Source: Phytophthora colocasiae
Lineage: Eukaryota > Oomycota > Peronosporomycetes > Peronosporales > Peronosporaceae
NCBI GenBank assembly: GCA_018806915.1
Contig: JAGKQI010000071.1
Location: forward strand, 248,001 to 312,000
DNA length: 64,000 nucleotides
Direction of reading: 5' to 3'
Position 1 is the first letter of the stretch, and each line of letters begins with the position of its first letter. Below the pieces are notes generated by a model that was given only the letters and a program-made list of their open reading frames with translations, did no database searches and had not been told where the DNA came from. A program made the position numbers and the translations under genes. Positions 10,008 through 21,048 of the stretch are shown here, one piece after another.

Positions 10008-10818
10008 TGCCCTTTTTACCGGAACTGCATTGTCTGTGGAAGATCGTCGCACAGAAGATAGACGTGCCGCAAAACTACGTAGTTGGCACGCAATAGCTGC
10101 ATTACGCTTACTCTCATTACGCTATAAAAAAACGCGCCACACTTCAAAAATAGCCTACTCCACCGCGTCTTCATCCGCTTCCTCCGCATCTTCTTCTTCG
10201 TCGTCCCCTTCTTCCGCCCCATCTCCGCTGGCGCTTGTTCGGCGATGCTCCGTGACTAGTCTTCGCCGTTCCTCTGGGCTTCTCCCCTCAACTCGCGACT
10301 TGAAAGCTTCAGACCCCCGTCGGGTCTCACGTCGGGAAACCATCTCCTCTCCAAGTTTTCTTTTCTCAACTGATTCAAACTGACTGGCTTTCAGCTAGTC
10401 ATCGTCTTCGAGCAATCAACTTCATACGAAAAGCCCTGTACTGTCGCTGCAGTTGGTCTTCACATCTCCAGCCGTTTTTTGCAACTCTTCGACCTACCCG
10501 CGCGCAAACTGTTAAATACAACTTGTTATGAAGCGGCGTTGTTATAAATAACCATAAGTGTTGGGGGGTTAAGCGATCCCTACGAGCGAAGCTACAGCGG
10601 GAGATGGCCCTTCATGTTAACGAGGTCAGATTACACCTTGATGCCGCTACATCTGTACCACCCGCCAAGCGCCGACGGCCACTACCAAAGTTGCCAAGGA
10701 CTGAACGTTTACGTTGCTCAGTGGCTGATTGAAGTTGGTAAACTCATATGCTGTTTTTTATTATTTATTTATAAATCGTATGACAGAGTGCTAATAAAGC
10801 TGTTGCTGCATACTCTAG

Positions 10819-12126
10819 GCCTCCCGTAAACACCGTCGCCACCACTTCATTCAAGTTATCGCTCCAGAGAGCAACAGGCAATCCAAATACTACCATACTT
10901 GCTCCATCAAGCTTCCACAACCAGCTAGACGCTTCATTTGGCGACGTGAGAGCAATGAGTTGCACGAGCAAATCGACGAGTTGGAAAGGAATTACAAGCA
11001 GAAGATTGAGTCTTTGAAGTTCGAAAACATGGAAGGGAAGATGAAGATCAAGGAGCTTGAAGAACAAAACTGCACGTTGGAGCGCGATCAAATTTGCTTG
11101 AATGTGAAATACTGCGTACTGTCGAAGAATGCCAGATTGTTGGAAACAGCGGCAGAGGAAGTGAACAAGGTCGCGGTCAACGCTGCTCGCTTCAGCACTT
11201 GCTCGGTTAATACCGTTGCTGATGACAGCTACTTCATCATTACGAGCCATCGCACCGGTGATCTCGCTTCAAGCGACACTATCATTTGCCCGTGGTACGG
11301 CACGCTCAGCAGCATTGACGAATTTCTTCACCGTTTCAAAAACAATTTCCCGCCTGTTAACGTTCATACAGATCTGCCTGCCTTAGTCAGAACCTTGGTC
11401 ACTGTATCGCGAACATATATCACCTCCACATGTTTACGCATTCCCAATGCGTACAGGAAACAGAAGTTAATGGCGTGCATTGCACAGTCAGCCTAATGCG
11501 AGTCTTGACACTGTGTTCAGCAAAGGGTCGATGGATCTTGTTCGGCGCGTGCTGTTCGAGCTACCGAGCTTCAATTCCGAGATGTTGCGAGAGGACGAAG
11601 AGATCGCGTATCATGAATACTTCGCTCGTTTTCAGCAGCAATACGCACCAGACCAAGATTTATCCTTCGTGAATTATTTTAAAGAAATCGCCAACCCGGA
11701 CAAGATGGATCAATTCGTTGTCCCTTTCGAGATGATGGTGCAGCTCAGCGTTTTGATTACTGAAAATATTAATGCCAAGAAGTTGTTGGTGAGAAATGAT
11801 CTCACGGAAAACGTTGACTACACGGCCGTCAAAGTCAAGTGGATGGCAGCAGCACGAATCAAACGAGCTTGCGCTACTTGCTGCGGCCCGGAGCGTTCAA
11901 GCGACTGTTGATGCGTGTTAAAGGGGACAAAAAGAAGCGCGACATATATTGCGAATATTTCATTCTCGTGGAGCAAGTACACCACATGTACCTGGACTAC
12001 GCCCGACAATTCAAGCTGAAAACCCTACAACGGCAGCAGCGTCTCATTGTGTCGAAATCATGTTGCAGCAACTTCAGTATATTAATCCTTAACATACCCT
12101 GTACCTTTGTGATCTTGTCGCAGTAA
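10819..12126 (+). pseudogene. MSV199-domain protein, large-DNA-virus-like, broken
   Basis: The first segment (to 11496) has a coiled coil (ELERNYKQKIESLKFENMEG and following) and then a segment I do not recognise. The second segment (11480-11911) and a third (from about 11839, another frame) carry a region resembling the MSV199/KilA-N-type domain of entomopoxviruses, iridoviruses and related giant viruses, with the signature LLRPGAFKRLLMRVK followed by a YF-x-LVEQVHHMY-like helix. A one-base frame change near 11845-11880 splits the domain, and the first and second segments are also in different frames. There is no clear ATG for the first segment. This is most simply a decayed endogenous viral insertion, or a gene taken from such a virus. 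The domain assignment rests on my recognition of the motif, not a search. Confidence 0.5.
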
Positions 12127-12319
12127 ATGTGTAACGAGGATGTTACACGAATGTTTCCGTTGGTGTGTGACACACATGGATACATTTATGTGGGTACATA
12201 ATGGCGTGGAACACACAAGTAGACCACGTTAGGCCAATACACTGCACGCTAGACATTTATCGCTGTGTCAGACAAACTACGATAAGTGCAAGGCAGAATA
12301 TATTCTTTCCACGCAATTA

Positions 12320-14013
12320 CAGACAACGACGGATATATCCGACGTCACTGAATACAATCCGCCATACAATTCGGAGGTCTAATAAGGACGACAGACAAAT
12401 TCGACACAACTTGTGATTGGACAACTATATTCTGTTTTACGTATAAATGACACATCAAAGGTATCAATTAACGCTACAATTGCTACTTGGGGTGCGCTTA
12501 AAACGGAGACTTTACTTCTTCCAGAAAGCTATTCCTAAGGATCCAGAAATATCAGTTTGAAACACACACCTTTTTATCCCGTACGTTATTCCTTAGCGGA
12601 ACCACTGGCACGACACCTACCACTGCTCCTGATCTTAGTCTTTAGTGAGCCCATTACTCCCACATCTAGCGGCTGACAAATAGCAGTGCTATTTGGGGGT
12701 AATGGAACCACTGTAGCATTTGCCTCTTCGACAACTACCCGCTGCCCTTCTCCTGAGACGTGACACTCAAAGTTGTCAAGAAGAAGGACGGAAGATTTGT
12801 CTATTTCAAATTTTAACAGTTTTTCAGCATAGAATTTCCATGTAGCAGCATCCATCCACGCATTCTCTTGAAAGGCGTAGAAATGCCCGTCTGGATATTC
12901 TTCCATCTCGTTAGCTTGTAGTCGGCCACCGGGAACGCCTCGGATGATGAAGAAAATCGGCAATTTCATTCCTATAAATAGTAAACTTGTAAGAAAAACA
13001 AAATAAGAATAAAAAGAAGCTCCATCGTCGCGTACGGTTAGTACAGTCATCATGCGGTCAGCATGCTTGTTTGCACCCAATATACGAGCCAAATCCTTTC
13101 GCCCTTTGCCAGCCCATGGTGGCATGTCAAATAAAATAGCGGTTTCATCAACATTTAACACGCCTCCTCCCTCGTAGCAGCTATAATGCTCCTAAAACTT
13201 TATAGAAAACGCAGCATGAGTTTATTCCAGGTCGTCCGTAGAACGTTTAGCAGCTTGGGGTTTTTGAGAAGAGAATCCGTAGCTAGTATATAACCAAGAA
13301 CACAATAAAAAACAATAAAGTTAACTTATTAACGACCAACATATAAATTTCGTAAAAATGGTTACCGATAGGCAATGCGTTGCACCAACGCACCACTGCC
13401 CTCGGATAACCTTGAAACATAAGAAGACATCCACTCCGGATGGATCGTCCACATGAACTCGATCATTCCTGCAGTAGAAAACACCTGCAATTACGAAATC
13501 AATATTCTTAGCATATCGATAATAGAAATACATATGTGTTGTTTTACCGCTTCTTCTCGCCGCACGTCTCATGTAGGTAACTAGGTCAGAGACACCAGGA
13601 AAAAATTCCTTGCGTCCCTGACCTTTCAGCGTCTTGGATGTCGAGTGTCTTTGAAGCTCCAAATGTCCTCATCTTTGTTCCTCCAGTCATAGATGGTGGG
13701 CCGGGCAATGTCCAGTCGTTTGCCGGCACGCGTAACACCTACCCGCTCAGCCAAAGCTAGTGCTTCCCTCTTCTGCTTAATAGTGAAGCTTCTTTCGACG
13801 CGGCCCTCATGCAAAATTCGCAGTGAATTAGCAAAAGGGTAGTGAAGTTTTAGCTCAAAGCCAATCGTTTTGCTGTCCTGTATTATTGGTTAAAATATTT
13901 TGTTTCGCCCTCATGATTCGCTAAAATTCGTGCTATCTTTACTATGGCGGGAAGTTTGTACCACTGTCACCTGTCGGATATTTTAGTCTGTCGAATATAT
14001 CCGTCATTGTCTG
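12320..14013 (-). mobile_element. pogo-like element with TA duplications
   Basis: The left end CAGACAACGACGGATATATC (12320 on) and the right end, reverse-complemented (CAGACAATGACGGATATATT from 14013), match at 22 of 24 positions. Each is flanked by TA (12318-12319 and 14014-14015). A terminus starting CAG with a TA duplication fits the pogo branch of the Tc1/mariner superfamily. The enclosed minus-strand transposase has a DDE_1-type core. Length 1694 bp. Confidence 0.85.
12586..13814 (-). pseudogene. pogo/Tigger-like transposase, fragmented
   Basis: The N-terminal piece (13814-13626) is a helix-turn-helix of the psq/CENP-B type: KQKREALALAERVGVTRAG, then RPTIYDW. A middle piece (13662-13321) contains the second DNA-binding helix region. 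The C-terminal piece (13161-12586) carries the DDE_1 catalytic core: NVDETAI (first Asp), LLLDNFECHVS (second Asp), and PPNSTAICQPLDVGVMGSLK (third acidic residue and following helix). A hydrophobic insertion after RDDGA looks like a retained short intron. The frames change between the pieces. The open frame at the N-terminus continues upstream into 13815-13870 without an ATG, so the start is uncertain. Confidence 0.85.
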
Positions 14014-14747
14014 TACACAGTTCAGAGTCAAACGCGTACTCTAGCCGGAGGTATGTAGTATATGGGATACGATAGCTAAGAACAGGTCCGATCGATATCC
14101 CGGAGATGAGCTTATTCGCTCCCAACGGAATAGCTCTTAACCAAATCTGCTAGTCTTCGCGACCCAATTATTTAGGATGAATAAATGATCACTAGCATTT
14201 CTGAGCCGACAGGGTCAACACCACCGACACTAGACATAATTAGTCAAAAACATCTAACATTTAATTCAGTAAAAAAGTAAATTAATTCTAGAGGCCACGC
14301 TTGTATCGTCTTACCATCCAGCAAAAGGCGGACCTGCTCATTCAGCGAAACCGACTCACACAAACAAAGTAGCAGCGAATGGTGTGTCGGGGCATCACTT
14401 GGATCACAGATCCTTCTGTAGACCCTCTTTATTAATCCACTGATCCCCCCGACGTAGAATTAGATGCCGGAAAAGGCGAGGAAGACTGGGAATTTGACGA
14501 TAGTTGAATCGATGATGGTTGACTGTTAAACCAGATTTCCTCATTCATTTACCTCCTGTACGACATGCACCAGCCCAGTGGCACAATATTTTCTTCAGTC
14601 CGTAGACCGCCATAGTAAAGACAGCACGAATTTTAGCGAATCATGAGGGCGAAACAAAATATTTTAACCAATAATACAGGACAGCAAAGCGATTGGCTTT
14701 GAGCTAAAACTTCAATACCCTTTTGCTAATTCACTGCGAATTGCATG
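13808..14747. repeat. Inverted repeat of about 141 bp with 656-bp spacer
   Basis: 13808-13950 and 14607-14747 are reverse complements with only a few mismatches and a 2-nt indel. The left arm is the 5' internal part of the pogo-like element. The right arm is therefore a truncated second copy in opposite orientation; it keeps a matching coding-like stretch (YPFANSLRI in both). The right copy abuts the Merlin remnant at about 14750. Confidence 0.9.
14016..14606. other. Gene-free gap between transposon remnants
   Basis: This lies between the pogo element and the inverted pogo fragment. I see no coding region or repeat of note. Confidence 0.4.
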
Positions 14748-14751
14748 GGCC

Positions 14752-15360
14752 GCACGATTAATGTGCGCTCCCGTGTCGGGATCAACGTACGTCTAGCTAT
14801 GGTTGACCCACAAATGACGGTAGTGTCTGTCCTGTAAAAGAGTGTTGTTCTCCAGGATGGACAGACACATAAGAGGAGAAGTGGTCGCTTATAATTATGG
14901 TGCTATAATCATTACAATACGTTAGCATAGATAAATCAAGTAAAAAAAGAAGATACTTACCTGGGCCGAATGTGCTTCTTGATGAGAGCCGACAGCGTCG
15001 GCTTCATACGATCTTCGTGCGTGATGACGCCGAACCAGCGGTTAGTGGTTCTATCCACACCGCCGAAAAGCCAGTAGTCAGCGTAGCGCTTTCCTCGGTT
15101 GTATTTCGACTTCTTCTTGAGGGAGGTTTCGTCGATTTCAACGACATGCCCTTTCCCCCACTTCCATAGGGATAGATAGCATTTCCTTACTGTATATGTC
15201 TCTGCAGTACGTGTACCATTGCATTGCTGCCTGTTGGTGCACGCCAACCATCGTTGTTGCTGTCGTCGTTTGTGTACGCGCGCATCAGCGACACAGCAGC
15301 CCCACCAATTTCCTCAGGGGAAGTTTGCCCTTGAATAAGAAGCTGCCTGTTCGAACGCTC
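14752..15360 (-). pseudogene. Merlin (IS1016/ISXO2-like) transposase remnant
   Basis: The minus-strand exon at 15247-14961 contains VVEIDETSLKKKSKYNRGK and YWLFGGVDRTTNRWFG, the first catalytic Asp region and core strand of the ISXO2-like DDE domain typical of Merlin elements. It ends at a strong donor (CAG|GTAAGTATC). A 58-bp intron (14960-14903) and acceptor TTATAG join it in frame to TIIISDHFSSYVSV, which holds the second Asp. Further on, one base shift and a stop (near 14815) interrupt the frame before VDPDTGAHIN. The segment with the third catalytic Glu is then cut off by the pogo fragment at about 14750. Upstream, degenerate sequence to about 15360 resembles the N-terminal helices. The element is dead. 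Confidence 0.8.
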
Positions 15361-18300
15361 CGGTATGCTCGACAGGCAGAACGGGAGCGGCGCCAGCGCT
15401 CGTACGGAATACCCAAGTGCATGGGTGTTGCCCGCTTGGGACACAATAGAGCTGGGTGCAGCAAGTGCACCGACATGGCCCACTCCACGGTTGCGGTAAC
15501 CGAGGATGTGACGTCCATGACCGCGTCGAACGTAGTGCGGCGGAGCATCGGTGACGTCGACCGGACGGGGTAGGCGGGGACACGCCCCACCTGCAGAAGC
15601 AGCAGTAGCGTTAGGTCGAGTAGGCATGGTAGGCTGGGTTAGGGGCCCTGAGTTGGTGGAGATTTCCGAAGTGAAATGGCTGAAGGCGCCAAAGTTCCCG
15701 CCCGCTACCGCTGTGGGGCGATCTTTCCTTTATCTAGTTATTTGTATGCAAGTTCAACTTGAATTTAATGTCTTTCCCTTCGAATATGGGGCTAAGAACA
15801 CGTGACGCCACTACCCGCACGTCCGTTGTCTATTGCAACTACTTCTACCTTCAATCTAGCTTTATCTAGATAGATGTGGGGCCATATCCGAGGAGAGCCG
15901 ACCAGTTCGTTGACGACACTCTCGTGATGTATGGCACTGATCTACGACAGAGAGCTACATGCGAGGATACCCGATATTTCCTGATCCGTCTCCGAGATGC
16001 TGGTCGTGACCTCTGTTACAACGCCATGGCCATGAACAACTATGTGGTTTCAGGCCGTCATGATACCCGCTGCTGAGCGAGATCAACGTCAAGGACAGGA
16101 TCTAAATCGTCGGAGCCTACAACCACCTTCACATTGGCCATGGAGCAGTTCTCACGGTCCAAGGAAATAAGAGACTAAAATAGCACGGCAAGTGAAATCA
16201 CGGCCGCAATCACAATGCCGACATAGGAAGACGAGTACAACCTTCCACGACGCCCCCTTCGTCATATCCATTTCACGAGAACCCAGCTGATCAGCGACGA
16301 AGTCATCAATATATATGGGCAACCACACAGTTAAAGGAGCTAAGTTGCGCGTAAAAGACACACAGTCCTTGCATGTACTGCACCAATAGCATTTTTGTTG
16401 TACTGACCTGTTGAACAGAACGCAGCTAGAGTCGTTTCCTACAAAGATTTCCACCGATCCACCAAATCAATTTCCTGAACGAAAGTCACTCGTAAGTAGC
16501 CGAGCACGAGGCTCCAAAGTCCGCTGGTAGTACTGCCGTTTCTTGATGGAGGGTTAACCCACAGCCGTTGATACTGTTAAGTCACCACGTAGTCTCCACG
16601 GCGGTCATTAATCCGCGCGACGTTCCAGCATTACGCAGCAAACAACTTCCGTAAACACTATTACGAACTGGATGGAATTGAGCGAGTGCAACAGCTACTC
16701 TCTGTCACGGCCCCTGATCGACAGCACGGATTTAATTTTAAATTTCAGTATTAATTTGTAAGCAATGTTTTCTTAGTTACACGTCTTCATTTATGTCTGG
16801 ACATGTATTCAGCTCCAAAATCGAATACTGCAGCTCTTCCCAGCTACTGGATTAGAAAAAAAATGGAGGTAGATCTTCGCGCACATAATGTATACAGACG
16901 TATGTAAATGGATTACAGAGAGAAAACGTGTAAGTAAGAAAAATACAGAGGTGAGAGGCCAAAATATAACGGGCGCATTCCATAATGCGTGGCATCGAAC
17001 GTGATATCTATGATCCAATCAAACAGATGAACGCCAAATCACACGTTTAGCCGGTGTACTATGTCCGATGTCTGAGGATTTGTTCGCCCTCAACGGGGCA
17101 TGCATGAATGTTGTCGACTGAGAGGCTACCGAAGAACCAGCTACAAATCTTCTGCCAAATATTGACAGAGCCTTCCATTCTCATATGTTTAGTGCACCCT
17201 TGTTGTGTGACGCAATATCAATTCAAGATCGGAATTAAAAGAGTTTTGAATACAAGAAGTTAAAGCCGTTACGGTCTCTGTTATTTGCCGACCTTTTAGG
17301 TACCCTGAGCCCCTTCCCAAGCAAGTAATCATAGTGTTGAGAGGCAATTTCAACAGCTTCCCTGCCTATTAGCATAAATATCATCTAATTAATGACTGCT
17401 CAGTCTACAACTGGAAAAGTTCTTTGGGACAGCTGATCCGATTTGGTCCGGTAGTTTATTACATGGTAAAGAGGACACTAAAAGACACGCCCTGGTGGTC
17501 ATTCAGCGCGGCAGGTGCAGAAAAAGAAGAATGTCAGTACGCGGAAGATACGCGCTCGGAAGAAGGCGAGAACAGCTGGTCGTGCCGTCTGCACACGCCC
17601 AACGACTGCTTAACGATCTCAGTGAGAACATGGAGAGTCTGTCTAATACCACAGAGGGTGATCCTGATGCTGAGGGAGCTGTGGAAGCTTTATCCATGGC
17701 TCATAGTGGTGTCCCAGTGACCTCAGAGGCTGCTGGAGCTACAAATGAACAACAATCGAGCCTGTAGTAGACACCGACATTTGTGTATTACACAAGACAT
17801 ATCAAAAGCTCAAGACCTCATCCGCAAAATTGACAAAGTTACATCCACAAATGTGTGTGTGTGCATATATACTGTGTAGCTACGTTCGACGCGCAGCATC
17901 GAAACCTGAGTCTCCGTCAATGCACGTTCTTACATACTCCTCGTCAATTTCTTTTTCCTTTAGATACTTAGCAAACACTGCAAGTTGCTGTTTCCTTGGT
18001 ACGAGGCTGTAGTTCGTCAAGTCCCGTGGTTCGAGCCGCTAGATTTATAGTATGCAAGTGGCACGGTTTTCATTTATCGTTTGAGAAGACATACAAAACA
18101 ATTCAAGAAAATAGGGCTTGATACGTGCGATCGTGGCGGGAGGACTCTACTAAACCTATGCACAACCATTGGCTAATTTTACAGGCAAGATGTTGTTTGA
18201 TTGGCTGCAATGGCTCTGCTTATTCTAATTGGATACCAAACAGGGTAATAAAACTCTGCATTGTCCTATAAGATAACATACTCATCCACGTCTGTTTCCT

Positions 18301-18809
18301 TGACGCAAATTTCGCCGTGACGGTATGCTTGGATCTCTCGTAGTTCTTACCATAAACCCTCCAGTGCATGATCATCCACATGCAGTCACTACTGTCACCA
18401 CTGTCTGAATTTGTGCCGCTAGACACAACATTAAGGTCATATGGATGCGAATCGCATCATGCGATAAAGGCTTTATGTGGTTTAGATACCCTGAAGAAAT
18501 AATTAATTGACTTAATTATTGCAAGCGTTTTTGCCAGTCATGTTTTGGTAATTACACGTGCGTACCGTTGTGTGACCTCCGCCTTGACTTGCCACATGTA
18601 TGAAGCACTTGTGACTTCCTCCAAAATCTAATACAGTAATTTACGATAGTTTACAGTAACCCACCGTTTAGATACGATTCTATTAACAAGTGTTGATCCG
18701 AACTTAATATATCTGATGTGCACCACACCATTTCTAACAGGGGGGATCACAGCAAGAAACGCCACACAGAAGCGGAGCTGAAGCCTTTCGCCCCCTCCGT
18801 CCGCTGGCC
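15361..18809. other. 3.4-kb stretch without recognisable genes
   Basis: Open frames at 15876-16076, 16152-16454 and 17424-17767 are short and carry no domain I recognise. Splice sites or start contexts do not support them. Codon-like runs near 15880-16140 may be eroded transposon coding sequence. CCAAT-type boxes occur near 17014. The last few hundred bases are the presumed promoter and 5' UTR of NOT2. Confidence 0.4.
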
Positions 18810-20671
18810 ATGATCGACCCGTCCAAGGACAAGTTCGCCTACTTCAAGGATAATATCCAGACGGCCGAGGACAAGGTCTCTCAATACTCCATTAATGTCC
18901 TCCATTTTTACTTAACTAATCATTTAAATAATAATTGTTTTTTAATTTAGGAGGAATTCGACGCCAGTCAGTATTACTACCACCGGGACGAGTTCTCAAG
19001 TGCCAAAGGTCTGGGAGGAAGCGGAAGTAACGGACTTAGCAGTAGCGGAGGTCCCCACCTCAGTCTCTCGTCCTTCCACGCCATGGGCAGCGGTTTAGGA
19101 GCTGGCGCGCTGGACGCAGAGGCGGCAGAGTCCAATATGCCGCAGTTACAGGGCACTTATGCGGGATACAGCAGCGGACTCATGCAGGGCAGCTCCAGTT
19201 CGGTTGGTTGCTGAAGTTTTGGCTGTTTTTAGCTGTTTGTTAACATTTTACTGCAGTTTTTAGGCGGATCTGGAATCGGACGCATGCAAGTGGGCACAGG
19301 AGCGTTGCCACCTACTCACGAGTTGCACCGAATCAATTCTGGTGCGTTGATGAGAGAAAAACGGTTTAAATTCCGGTGGTTTATCATGATAACTCATGTT
19401 TTTGCTGTTTTTTTATTGAATAGGACGAAATTTCCCATTGCCAACGGAGAACAAGGCGCCAGACATGTCGGAGTTCCCTGCTCTTGGGTCTAGGTAGGGT
19501 TTAAAGCCAATTGGTTGCTGAATTGAACTAACAAGTGTCTTAAAAAACAGGATGGGGTCACTTTCGCTGGACTCAAGCTTTGAAGGCACTGCGGCGGACC
19601 GTATGCGTGCGCAGCCGTCTGAGTTTGTCATTCAGAAGGAGGATTTCCCTGCTCTGTCAACGTTTGGGCCGGCTGTCAATGAGAAAAGCCCTTTGAGACC
19701 ACCTCCGGAGCTAAAGAGACACTCGAGCTTCACGTCATCTGCAGCAGACGGCATGGTGTCCTCACGGTTGGAGCAGCAGAAGGGTGGCACTTCTATAGGC
19801 AGCCGAGCTGGCAGCGCAGTACAGGCAGCATCCAGTGGCAGCGTAAATCTAGGCACTGAGGCGTTTGATCATTTCCGGGCGCCTCGACAAGGCGAACAGG
19901 CTGCAAAGGAGGAAACTAGCAACGGGGAGCTGGATCCGAGCAATCAGTACGGACTTTTGGGAATGCTACACACCATCATCCGGCCAAGCAATGACTCGAA
20001 GAAGAACCTGGCGATGGGCTGCGATCTGACATCATTGGGATTAAATCTCAACGCGACAGAGTACGTTCCTCAAGTTTGTTTTATGTATGTATGTATTTTG
20101 CTAATTAATGCTGAACGTTATTGTTTTGTTTAGTCCATTGTACCCGACGTTCGCATCCCCGTGGTCCGAGGAGCAGCTAACAAAAGAGCCGCAATTCTCG
20201 TTGCCAATGTGCTATTACAACCAGCCGCCGGTGCTCAAGACGACGCATTTGTCCAAATTCCACCTTGAGACGCTGTTCTTCATCTTCTACTCGATGCCCA
20301 AGGATGTTTTGCAGGCCTATGCCGCTCAGGAGCTGTACAGCCGCGAGTGGAGATATCACGCAGAACTGAAGACTTGGTTGAAGCGTGCATCTCCAGCTGA
20401 TGCTGCTCTATTGTCTGGAAACCCCACTGTAGGGGGATCCAGCAGTGGATCACCCACCAGTGCGAATGGCAATGGCAGTATTGGCTCGATCGGTAGTGCC
20501 ATGGGCTCCAGCACAGGACCTTCATTAGCAAACAGCTCCATGGCTCCGCAGTTCCTGTACTTCGACACGACAACATGGGAACGACGCGTGTTCACAGGAA
20601 ACATCAACTCGATTACTGCCGGCCTGTTGGGCGAGGAGGAGATCCGGGTGAAGTTTAACGCGACTTCGTAA
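18810..20671 (+). CDS. NOT2: CCR4-NOT complex subunit 2 (NOT2)
   Basis: Six exons: 18810-18875, 18951-19206, 19264-19341, 19424-19493, 19551-20060, 20134-20671. All introns are GT-AG (57-82 bp) and the frame closes at 505 aa. NOT2 is a scaffold subunit of the CCR4-NOT complex, which deadenylates mRNA and tunes transcription; it binds NOT1 and NOT3/5. The N-terminus is Gly/Ser-rich and disordered, with a conserved FPALG-type motif in exon 4 (MSEFPALGSR) and again FPALSTFG in exon 5. The C-terminal NOT box (about residues 305-505) is well conserved: QYGLLGMLHTIIRPS, YPTFASPWSEE, FHLETLFFIFYSMPKDVLQ and ELYSREWRYH. The ATG at 18810 opens MIDPSKDKFAYFKD. The gene is convergent with the coiled-coil gene, 377 bp between stops. 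Confidence 0.93.
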
Positions 20672-21048
20672 TATACCACGAACCCCGACCACCACTTCAG
20701 CAGCTCTGGGCGTGCATCCAGGTGTCAAGGCTGTGCTGTTGATATTGTTAACCTATAATTTGTGGCGTCCTTATCACTTTCAGCTATGGTGTGTGCTGTG
20801 AAGCGTGTTAGGGACTATCAGGAGAGAGGTGGAGAGCAGAGCAGCAGACCCCAGGTAGACTGTCAATTGTCTACATGCAGTGGACTGATGTTTCTCCTCT
20901 CTGTTTCTATTGTGTCGTTTTGATGCCTGTTCATACAGAATCCCCCCTCCCCCCATCCTGGTCCTGCTTCAGCGCAGTATTGCAGAGGCTGCACATCCAC
21001 CACTTATAAGAAAAATCAATCATGGGGGCTTCACCTATCGACTCGCGT
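20672..21048. other. Convergent 3' intergenic region
   Basis: Shared 3' flank of NOT2 and the minus-strand coiled-coil gene. It contains CT-rich tracts and a short C run near 20945 but no gene. Confidence 0.5.

Larger units (their letters stand above)
6232..10568. mobile_element. piggyBac-like element (copy B) interrupted by Helitrons
   Basis: TTAA at 6228-6231 and 10569-10572 flanks 12-bp perfect inverted termini (CCCCCCAACACT at the left, AGTGTTGGGGGG at the right). Removing the inserted Helitrons (6457-10007) leaves 225 + 561 = 786 bp, close to the 756 bp of copy A, which supports the boundaries. The right part (10165-10230) has the same CT-rich, minus-strand acidic coding tract and the same CCTACCCGCG motif (10494-10503) as copy A. 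No piggyBac DDE domain is visible, so B is also non-autonomous. Termini of A and B differ after the C run, so they are related but distinct copies. Confidence 0.65.

Noticed and set aside
17424..17767. Overlapping frames of 90-98 aa in the gene-poor stretch
   Set aside because: No domain, no splice support, and two frames are equally open, which suggests chance.
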